Assembly (NCBI GenBank): GCA_018881555.1 | Contig: JACAXG010000238.1 | Location: forward strand, 124,001-188,000 | Length of the DNA stretch: 64,000 bases | Origin: Amblyornis subalaris | Lineage: Eukaryota > Chordata > Aves > Passeriformes > Ptilonorhynchidae | Reading direction: 5' to 3' | In this document: positions 60,801 to 61,192 of the stretch, piece by piece | Numbering within the stretch: position 1 is the stretch's first letter | Layout: each line of letters begins with the position of its first letter | Notes under the pieces: generated by a model | The model's database searches: none | The model's input: the letters and a program-made list of their open reading frames with translations, nothing else | What the model was told of the DNA's origin: nothing | Program-made: the position numbers and the translations under genes

Positions 60801-61192
60801 TTAAATCAGAGAGGAGTCAAAAACACCCCCTTAATCCCTGTTTTGAGAAGAAAAGACTTATTCATAAGCAGGTAAATAATTTGCATCACCACCAAACTGA
60901 ATGACTTTGCCTCCACTTTAGAAGGATCTACTGGAGTAAAAACCTCATGCTGATGATTTTCTGTGCAGGGTTGAAGCTAAACCCTGGAAAACAATACCAA
61001 GCCAAATTTACCACTTGCACAAGATTCATACCATGAACTTGTCAGTCTGCCCAGTTTCAAAGTTGTCTGAATTGTTGTCCAGCTTCATCTCATCTGACTT
61101 CCCCTTGTCTCCATAAATCTGGAAGAAGATGGTGGCATCTGTCCCTGCATTTTTAATGTCACTTGTCCAGATCCACAGAGACCAGGGGTTTT
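1526..61192 (-). CDS. LOXHD1: LOXHD1, 25 internal coding exons (partial gene)
   Basis: This is the part of LOXHD1 that spans the window, transcribed from right to left. The protein is a cytoplasmic PLAT/LH2-repeat protein of inner-ear hair cells that lies along the stereocilia membrane. It is needed for normal hair-cell function, and loss causes recessive deafness (DFNB77 in people, samba in mice). PLAT domains are beta-sandwiches that bind membrane or protein partners; no enzyme activity is expected. The 25 exons listed separately join in one open frame of about 1,310 codons, all with GT donors and AG acceptors and matching phases. They encode nine full PLAT domains and the start of a tenth. 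Identity rests on the repeat architecture and on near-identical stretches remembered from mammalian LOXHD1, such as the SGLEQK-type linker and the [13 protein letters not shown] segment. Start codon and stop codon are outside the window. The frame shows no sign of decay. Confidence 0.95.
1654..4527 (-). other. LOXHD1 intron
   Basis: This 2.9 kb intron contains one CR1 fragment (1911-2160). The remainder is AT-rich with no recognised gene, RNA or repeat. Confidence 0.7.
1911..2160 (-). mobile_element. CR1 LINE fragment, 3' end
   Basis: The stretch reads as the reverse complement of a CR1 3' end: gaatcacagaatcattgag, then the diverged gggaagggacctttaaaggt, the ccctgccacgggcagagaca block and the ggatggggcagccacagctt block. 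It is truncated and decayed with no ORF. It has the same orientation as LOXHD1. Confidence 0.85.
4528..4713 (-). CDS. LOXHD1: LOXHD1 exon, rest of PLAT i
   Basis: This exon of 186 bp (62 codons) is phase 0 at both ends. It encodes [60 protein letters not shown] and IK. The [11 protein letters not shown] stretch is a strong LOXHD1 marker. The R-W-L signature is replaced by C-W-L, and the usual G-W-F-L strand reads S-C-W-L. It also carries the linker into the next domain. Acceptor accctcacag, donor gtaggc. Confidence 0.95.
5270..5560 (+). mobile_element. CR1 LINE ORF2 remnant
   Basis: The translated stretch contains [19 protein letters not shown] and [20 protein letters not shown], which resembles the segment of CR1 ORF2 between endonuclease and reverse transcriptase (typically P-x-W-M-N-R-E-L-x-x-x-L-R-x-K-K). 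An upstream part reads like the [14 protein letters not shown] region. Small indels and stops make it a dead fragment. It is unusual here because all other CR1 copies are 3' ends. Confidence 0.65.
6332..6520 (-). mobile_element. CR1 LINE fragment, 3' end
   Basis: This is a reverse-complement CR1 3' end starting gaatcatagaacggtttgat, with the ctgccatgggcagggacacc and ggatggggcagccacagctt blocks. It is about 190 bp and 5' truncated. Confidence 0.9.
6941..6995. repeat. 28-bp tandem duplication
   Basis: Two copies of cttgagggactgcacatcac tgagact follow each other with a period of 28 bases and no visible mismatch, which suggests a recent duplication. Confidence 0.9.
9434..9642 (-). CDS. LOXHD1: LOXHD1 exon, start of PLAT i (about PLAT 11)
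   Basis: This exon of 209 bp enters at phase 1 and leaves at phase 0. It encodes [60 protein letters not shown] and DVGEIKKVE. The G-T-D-A-N-V-F motif is S-T-D-S-R-V-Y. The L-D-L-P-E-G-K-D segment is distinctive of this LOXHD1 domain. The intron is placed just before the G-H-D core, later than in most repeats. Acceptor ggttgcag, donor gtatga. Confidence 0.95.
9643..13877 (-). other. LOXHD1 intron
   Basis: This 4.2 kb intron contains one CR1 fragment (12555-12990). Several chance ORFs around 11170-11720 look spurious. Nothing else is recognised. Confidence 0.7.
12555..12990 (-). mobile_element. CR1 LINE fragment, 3' end
   Basis: This is a reverse-complement CR1 3' portion of about 435 bp, from aatcatagaaacatagaaaa through tgccatgggctgggacacat, ggatggggcagccacagctt and ccccttgtcctgtcactcca. 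It is truncated and non-coding. Confidence 0.88.
13878..14001 (-). CDS. LOXHD1: LOXHD1 serine-rich linker exon between PLAT h and PLAT i
   Basis: This exon of 124 bp enters at phase 0 and leaves at phase 1. It encodes [40 protein letters not shown] and S, with no PLAT signature. It is a 42-residue disordered, serine-rich linker. Its start resembles the Y-x-G-D-R linker after this domain in mammals, but the rest looks lineage-variable. The exon is called because acceptor (ccaactag), donor (gtgagt) and phases fit both neighbours; it lacks domain support, so confidence is lower. Confidence 0.8.
14002..16056 (-). other. LOXHD1 intron
   Basis: This 2.1 kb intron is dominated by a CR1 fragment at 14335-15000. 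The rest is AT-rich and shows nothing recognisable. Confidence 0.7.
14335..15000 (-). mobile_element. CR1 LINE fragment, longer 3' part
   Basis: This reverse-complement CR1 copy of about 665 bp begins gaatcatagaatgatttggg and extends further toward the element's 5' side than most copies, including ctccagccctgggagcatct and ctctggactggctccagcag. The GC-rich end explains the overlapping open frames there; none is a gene. Confidence 0.88.
16057..16266 (-). CDS. LOXHD1: LOXHD1 exon, rest of PLAT h
   Basis: This exon of 210 bp (70 codons) is phase 0 at both ends. It encodes [60 protein letters not shown] and ERTLYEQ. The I-R-H-D-N core, D-W-F-L-E strand and F-L-C-E-R-W-L-S end are all in this one exon. 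The acidic tail seen elsewhere is replaced by a lysine-rich [10 protein letters not shown]. Acceptor cctgcag, donor gtagag. Confidence 0.95.
16267..17040 (-). other. LOXHD1 intron
   Basis: This 774-bp intron separates the two exons of PLAT h. I see no repeat or other feature in it. Confidence 0.7.
17041..17195 (-). CDS. LOXHD1: LOXHD1 exon, start of PLAT h (about PLAT 10)
   Basis: This exon of 155 bp enters at phase 1 and leaves at phase 0. It encodes [40 protein letters not shown] and [10 protein letters not shown]. It has exactly the same length and phases as the first exons of PLAT b and PLAT e and ends at the same F-E-(R/K)-G-(Q/N) point. Acceptor ttctgcag, donor gtacaa. Confidence 0.95.
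18727..18918 (-). mobile_element. CR1 LINE fragment, 3' end
   Basis: This is a reverse-complement CR1 3' end of about 190 bp: gaatcgttgaatcatcaatt, gggttggaagagacctttaa, ctgccatgggcagtgacacc. It is more diverged than its neighbours. Confidence 0.85.
19283..19297. repeat. T15 homopolymer
   Basis: An uninterrupted run of 15 T on the plus strand (A on the LOXHD1 strand) lies inside an intron. No attached retroelement body was recognised. Confidence 0.9.
19907..20069 (-). CDS. LOXHD1: LOXHD1 exon, end of PLAT g and linker
   Basis: This exon of 163 bp enters at phase 0 and leaves at phase 1. It encodes [40 protein letters not shown] and [15 protein letters not shown] complete F-P-C-E-R-W-L-A end is followed by an acidic linker of about 25 residues that I recognise as similar to mammalian LOXHD1. 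Acceptor tttctccag, donor gtaata. Confidence 0.95.
20173..20203. repeat. Interrupted GT/GC simple repeat
   Basis: The stretch alternates purine and pyrimidine for about 30 bases (cgcgcgcatgtgtgtgtgcg and on to tgtgt). On the gene strand this is a CA-rich tract about 105 bases before the acceptor of the exon at 19907-20069. Confidence 0.8.
21052..21360 (-). mobile_element. CR1 LINE fragment, 3' end
   Basis: This is a reverse-complement CR1 copy of about 310 bp from catggtttgggttggaaggg to the agctctcttttagactccct region. It resembles the copies at 24902 and 46090 closely, so these probably belong to one subfamily. Confidence 0.9.
23330..23703 (+). mobile_element. CR1 LINE fragment, 3' end
   Basis: This plus-orientation CR1 of about 370 bp contains gggggacctttttgctctct, aactccttgacaggagggtg, ctgcccagggcagtggtgga and ends in aacaatgctatggttctatg. 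It belongs to a different subfamily from the minus-oriented copies nearby, judging by its different 3' region. Confidence 0.92.
24580..24696 (-). CDS. LOXHD1: LOXHD1 exon, middle of PLAT g
   Basis: This exon of 117 bp (39 codons) is phase 0 at both ends. It encodes [20 protein letters not shown] and [19 protein letters not shown]. The I-G-H core is followed by K rather than the usual D. The acceptor's pyrimidine tract is a TTTG simple repeat (minus strand) ending in tttctgtag. The donor is gtaggc. Symmetrical phase 0 means skipping would keep the frame but remove the domain core. Confidence 0.94.
24703..24725. repeat. (AAAC)n simple repeat at a splice acceptor
   Basis: About five AAAC units on the plus strand read as TTTG on the LOXHD1 strand. 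They end only a few bases before the AG of the exon at 24580-24696 and make up most of its pyrimidine tract. Confidence 0.9.
24902..25365 (-). mobile_element. CR1 LINE fragment, 3' part
   Basis: This reverse-complement CR1 of about 460 bp starts gaatcatagaataaaattct and includes ggtccaacccctgccatggt, ccttccactatcccaggttg and tccagccctgggagcacctc. It is truncated, with its 5' side at 25365 facing the next CR1 copy. Confidence 0.92.
25548..26062 (+). mobile_element. CR1 LINE fragment, 3' part
   Basis: This plus-orientation CR1 of about 515 bp contains ttcaagaaggacattgaggg, gaaatggcctcaagctgtgc, cttggacatcaggaggaatt and ends ttgatcctgtgattctatga. It is among the best preserved copies in the window and lies head to head with the preceding CR1, about 180 bases apart. 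Confidence 0.93.
27961..28505 (-). mobile_element. CR1 LINE fragment of a second subfamily
   Basis: This reverse-complement CR1 of about 545 bp starts aatcacaaaatcacagaaca and reads ggagttggaagggacccaca, cctgtccctgagagcgttgt, aagtgcccccagcactcgag. Its 3' region differs from the common copies here. It ends about 360 bases before the exon at 28866-29047 on the low side. Confidence 0.9.
28866..29047 (-). CDS. LOXHD1: LOXHD1 exon, start of PLAT g (about PLAT 9)
   Basis: This exon of 182 bp enters at phase 1 and leaves at phase 0. It encodes [60 protein letters not shown]. The opening reads T-S-D rather than T-G-D, and two cysteines six residues apart replace the usual G-D-T-G-E-R loop. Acceptor cccaaaccag, donor gtaaga. 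Confidence 0.95.
30079..30133. repeat. 30-bp tandem duplication
   Basis: The segment accataatggcaattcagac plus ac and a short tail occurs twice with a period of 30 bases; the two copies differ only in the tail. Confidence 0.85.
31511..32010 (+). mobile_element. CR1 LINE fragment with two N bases
   Basis: This plus-orientation CR1 of about 500 bp contains ctgctggagcgagtccagag, ggatattgggaaggaattct, gcttggagcaacctgggata and ends with a decayed ccaattctgtaaatctact. Positions 31680 and 31682 are N, so the assembly is uncertain there. It is the same subfamily as the minus copies at 21052, 24902 and 46090. Confidence 0.9.
33453..33617 (-). CDS. LOXHD1: LOXHD1 exon, end of PLAT f
   Basis: This exon of 165 bp is phase 1 at both ends. 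It encodes [20 protein letters not shown], then [20 protein letters not shown] and [14 protein letters not shown]. The G-W-F-L-E and F-P-C-G-R-W-L-D signatures are intact. All three exons of PLAT f are symmetrical 1-1. The final split codon makes phenylalanine with the next exon. Acceptor aaccacag, donor gtgagc. Confidence 0.94.
33618..34367 (-). other. LOXHD1 intron
   Basis: This 750-bp intron lies between the second and third exons of PLAT f. I see nothing recognisable. Confidence 0.7.
34368..34496 (-). CDS. LOXHD1: LOXHD1 exon, middle of PLAT f
   Basis: This exon of 129 bp is phase 1 at both ends. It encodes [40 protein letters not shown] and NK. It spans the F-E-R-G-(K) motif to the I-G-H-D-N core, a region that other domains divide between two exons. 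A glycine codon is split at each end. Acceptor gccacaacag, donor gtaaga. Confidence 0.94.
34497..35229 (-). other. LOXHD1 intron
   Basis: This 733-bp intron lies between the first and second exons of PLAT f. I see nothing recognisable. Confidence 0.7.
35230..35334 (-). CDS. LOXHD1: LOXHD1 exon, start of PLAT f (about PLAT 8)
   Basis: This exon of 105 bp is phase 1 at both ends. It encodes [20 protein letters not shown] and [14 protein letters not shown]. In the other domains the corresponding exon runs on to the F-E-R-G motif; here an extra phase-1 intron cuts after the third strand, so the exon is short. As a symmetrical 1-1 exon it could be skipped or duplicated without a frameshift. Acceptor tctggcag equivalent, donor gtatgg. 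Confidence 0.94.
35335..36645 (-). other. LOXHD1 intron
   Basis: This 1.3 kb intron begins after the weak donor at 36645-36644. No repeat or gene was seen. Confidence 0.7.
36646..36794 (-). CDS. LOXHD1: LOXHD1 exon, end of PLAT e and linker; weak donor
   Basis: This exon of 149 bp enters at phase 2 and leaves at phase 1. It encodes [40 protein letters not shown] and PATLGLEQK, so the PLAT end F-P-C-Q-R-W-L-A is followed by a 25-residue polar linker to the next domain. The chosen donor is aag|gtttat, poor at +3 to +5; it gives Q-K-A-K-S-T-T-Y at the junction. A second GT six bases further on (tat|gttagc) would keep the frame too, so the 3' edge is slightly uncertain. Confidence 0.9.
36795..37685 (-). 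other. LOXHD1 intron
   Basis: This 891-bp intron has a GC-richer part next to the exon at 37686-37819, which opens long chance frames on both strands at 37270-37700. These lack domain similarity. Confidence 0.7.
37686..37819 (-). CDS. LOXHD1: LOXHD1 exon, middle of PLAT e
   Basis: This exon of 134 bp enters at phase 0 and leaves at phase 2. It encodes [40 protein letters not shown] and KEST. The I-R-H-D-N core and S-W-F-L-E strand are intact. A threonine codon is split with the next exon. It is rather GC-rich at third positions. Acceptor cctgtgcag, donor gtgagg. Confidence 0.95.
37820..39179 (-). other. LOXHD1 intron
   Basis: This 1.4 kb intron contains a short CR1 remnant (38208-38300) and nothing else recognisable. 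Confidence 0.7.
38208..38300 (-). mobile_element. CR1 LINE remnant
   Basis: The stretch gaatcatagaatatccagaa, ttggaagtgacccacgagga, ccaactcctggctctgcaca matches the 3' end of the subfamily seen at 27961, in the same orientation. Only about 90 bp remain. Confidence 0.8.
39180..39334 (-). CDS. LOXHD1: LOXHD1 exon, start of PLAT e (about PLAT 7)
   Basis: This exon of 155 bp enters at phase 1 and leaves at phase 0. It encodes [40 protein letters not shown] and [10 protein letters not shown]. Length, phases and the F-E-K-G-(Q/N) end are the same as in the exons at 55964-56118 and 17041-17195, pointing to duplication of one ancestral exon. Acceptor cttgcag, donor gtaatg. Confidence 0.95.
39335..39870 (-). 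other. LOXHD1 intron
   Basis: This 536-bp intron contains a CA/TG dinucleotide repeat close to the 5' splice site of the exon at 39871-40168. Otherwise nothing is recognised. Confidence 0.75.
39825..39849. repeat. (AC)12 microsatellite next to a 5' splice site
   Basis: An uninterrupted 25-base AC repeat on the plus strand, extended by imperfect units to about 39815, reads as (TG)12 on the LOXHD1 strand. It begins 21 bases into the intron after the K/E-rich exon. Confidence 0.95.
39871..40168 (-). CDS. LOXHD1: LOXHD1 exon with charged K/E-rich insert, rest of PLAT d
   Basis: This is the longest exon, 298 bp, entering at phase 0 and leaving at phase 1. It starts [20 protein letters not shown] and continues through [16 protein letters not shown] low-complexity insert of about 27 residues follows, a lysine run (eight K in a row) and then a glutamate run (six E). 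The domain then resumes with [20 protein letters not shown]. The usual F-P-C-x-R-W-L is F-V-A-H-R-W-L, so the cysteine is missing. The insert would sit in a loop between late strands. I recall a similar charged insert in mammalian LOXHD1, so it is probably old. The donor gtaaaa is followed after about 20 bases by a TG repeat. Of several AG sites at the acceptor only the outermost (ggtggcag) keeps the frame. Confidence 0.93.
40169..42910 (-). other. LOXHD1 intron
   Basis: This 2.7 kb AT-rich intron contains an A13 run near 41322. I recognise no transposable element or gene in it, which makes it one of the longest repeat-free introns here. Confidence 0.65.
42911..43071 (-). CDS. LOXHD1: LOXHD1 exon, start of PLAT d (about PLAT 6)
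   Basis: This exon of 161 bp enters at phase 1 and leaves at phase 0. It encodes [40 protein letters not shown] and [12 protein letters not shown]. It is a canonical PLAT opening; the G-T-D core reads G-T-N here. The split leucine codon joins it to the ...IEK end of the previous domain. Acceptor tggactag, donor gtatga. Confidence 0.95.
43072..43900 (-). other. LOXHD1 intron
   Basis: This 829-bp intron separates PLAT c from PLAT d. I see nothing recognisable. Confidence 0.7.
43901..44093 (-). CDS. LOXHD1: LOXHD1 exon, rest of PLAT c
   Basis: This exon of 193 bp enters at phase 0 and leaves at phase 1. It encodes [20 protein letters not shown], then [20 protein letters not shown] and [15 protein letters not shown]. 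All late PLAT signatures are present in one exon: [18 protein letters not shown]. This domain therefore uses two exons where others use three. The intron separating it from the previous exon is only 333 bp. Acceptor tctcaaag, donor gtaaga. Confidence 0.95.
44094..44426 (-). other. LOXHD1 intron, 333 bp
   Basis: This short intron lies inside PLAT c. It is AT-rich and empty of recognisable features. Confidence 0.75.
44427..44623 (-). CDS. LOXHD1: LOXHD1 exon, start of PLAT c (about PLAT 5)
   Basis: This exon of 197 bp enters at phase 1 and leaves at phase 0. It encodes [60 protein letters not shown]. The common G-T-D-A-N-V-F motif is here S-S-D-S-K-V-F. The exon runs on to the D-I-G-K before the I-G-H-D core, so the intron sits about ten residues later than in PLAT b. 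Acceptor ttactccag, donor gtaaga. Confidence 0.94.
44624..45461 (-). other. LOXHD1 intron
   Basis: This 838-bp intron contains a run of 15 T at 44976-44990 and nothing else recognisable. Confidence 0.7.
45462..45538 (-). CDS. LOXHD1: LOXHD1 exon, end of PLAT b (77 bp)
   Basis: This is the smallest exon found, 77 bp, entering at phase 2 and leaving at phase 1. It encodes (R)[20 protein letters not shown] and SPLLK, the standard R-W-L-D/A-x-x-E-D-D-G-Q-x-V-R-E-L tail of a PLAT repeat. The split arginine joins it to the F-P-C-Y of the exon before. Acceptor gtaaaccag, donor gtgagt. It follows the longest intron. Confidence 0.93.
46090..46400 (-). mobile_element. CR1 LINE fragment, 3' end
   Basis: This reverse-complement CR1 of about 310 bp starts aaaatcatggaatcaaggaa and includes gggttggaagggaccttaag, tgccatgggcagggacacct and ggatggggcagccacagctt. 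It is 5' truncated. Confidence 0.9.
51741..51768. repeat. Short inverted repeat (12-bp stem, 4-nt loop)
   Basis: The sequence ggatgtccatcc, tgta, gggtggacatcc forms a 12-pair stem with one T-G wobble and a four-base loop. It lies alone in the 7 kb intron, with no recognised element around it. Confidence 0.8.
52535..52695 (-). CDS. LOXHD1: LOXHD1 exon, middle of PLAT b
   Basis: This exon of 161 bp enters at phase 0 and leaves at phase 2. It encodes [40 protein letters not shown] and [11 protein letters not shown], containing the I-G-H-D core, G-W-Y-L strand and the F-P-C signature. The last arginine codon is split and completed by the first base of the next exon. The acceptor is ctcaaag and the donor is gtactg. 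The next exon lies 7 kb away, the longest intron in the window. Confidence 0.94.
52696..55963 (-). other. LOXHD1 intron
   Basis: This 3.3 kb intron contains a short CR1 fragment (54470-54610). A 13-bp imperfect inverted repeat lies at 53987-54023. The rest is AT-rich without recognised features. Confidence 0.7.
54470..54610 (-). mobile_element. CR1 LINE remnant
   Basis: Reverse-complement CR1 3' end of about 140 bp with gaatcatgatagaatcctgg, gttggaagggaccttaaaga and accttccactagaccagtta. An internal deletion has removed part of the usual sequence. Confidence 0.85.
55964..56118 (-). CDS. LOXHD1: LOXHD1 exon, start of PLAT b (about PLAT 4)
   Basis: This exon of 155 bp enters at phase 1 and leaves at phase 0. 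It encodes [20 protein letters not shown], then [19 protein letters not shown] and VNKFEKGN, a textbook PLAT opening. Two cysteines sit on the early strands. Codon use is strikingly GC-rich: nearly every third position over the first 40 or so codons is G or C, then the exon turns abruptly AT-rich in its last eight codons. Acceptor ctccccag, donor gtaagt (a perfect consensus). Confidence 0.95.
56649..56745 (-). mobile_element. CR1 LINE remnant
   Basis: About 95 bp resembling a diverged reverse-complement CR1 3' end: tagaatcgtaaaatcattac, aaggttggaaaaggcccaca, agatcatccctccaagagtc. Confidence 0.75.
57748..57764. repeat. A17 homopolymer
   Basis: An uninterrupted run of 17 A on the plus strand lies about 180 bases from the exon at 57945-58080. 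On the gene strand it is a T run downstream of that exon's donor. Confidence 0.9.
57945..58080 (-). CDS. LOXHD1: LOXHD1 exon, end of PLAT a
   Basis: This exon of 136 bp enters at phase 0 and leaves at phase 1. It encodes [20 protein letters not shown], then [17 protein letters not shown], the closing strands of the first PLAT domain in the window. The conserved F-P-C-x-R-W-L signature appears as F-N-C-G-R-W-L-D, and the acidic [10 protein letters not shown] tail is typical. It ends in the linker VTEVMP and splits a valine codon with the next exon. Acceptor taatgaag, donor gtgaga. Confidence 0.93.
58545..58997 (+). mobile_element. Old CR1-like LINE 3' fragment
   Basis: The end of this stretch reads ttgggctagatgaacttttg, gcctgaccagtgtggctgtt, ctgtgttcttat, the 3' end typical of old sauropsid CR1 families (consensus-like 'tggtctgacccagtatggc'). 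The body reads gtctataaaatcacaggtga and on. It is much more diverged than the other copies. Confidence 0.65.
59196..59270 (-). mobile_element. CR1 LINE remnant
   Basis: About 75 bp with gagtcatagaatcctagaat, catttaggttgaaaaaggcc and gagtccaaccataagaacat, a decayed reverse-complement CR1 3' end. Confidence 0.8.
60234..60500 (-). mobile_element. CR1 LINE fragment, 3' end
   Basis: Reverse-complement CR1 of about 265 bp: cagaatcagacaatcagtgt, aagttggaaaagccaaccat, cccagcactgccaaggccac, actgccctgggcagctgtgc. It matches the subfamily of the plus copy at 23330-23703 and ends about 130 bases from the exon at 60633-60719. Confidence 0.88.
60633..60719 (-). CDS. LOXHD1: LOXHD1 exon, middle of PLAT a
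   Basis: This short exon of 87 bp (29 codons) is phase 0 at both ends. It encodes [20 protein letters not shown] followed by PFAGWHLNK, the I-x-H-(D/E) core and G-W-H-L strand of the PLAT fold. The acceptor is catctacag and the donor is gtgagg. Being a multiple of three with phase 0 on both sides, it could be skipped without a frameshift. The exon is short for this family but its content and boundaries agree with its neighbours. Confidence 0.92.
60720..61031 (-). other. LOXHD1 intron, 312 bp
   Basis: This short intron lies inside PLAT a. No recognisable feature was seen. Confidence 0.75.
61032..61192 (-). CDS. LOXHD1: LOXHD1 exon, start of PLAT a (about PLAT 3)
   Basis: This is the most 5' exon found in the window, 161 bp, entering at phase 1 (two bases complete a split codon) and leaving at phase 0. 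It encodes the first beta strands of a PLAT domain: [11 protein letters not shown], then [15 protein letters not shown] and [12 protein letters not shown]. The usual Y-x-V-x-V-x-T-G-D opening is altered to W-S-L-W-I-W-T-S-D, so this is a diverged repeat, but the G-T-D-A core is kept. The acceptor is tttctag and the donor is gtatga. The exon before it, which should end the preceding PLAT domain, was not found in the 2.8 kb to the right. Confidence 0.92.
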
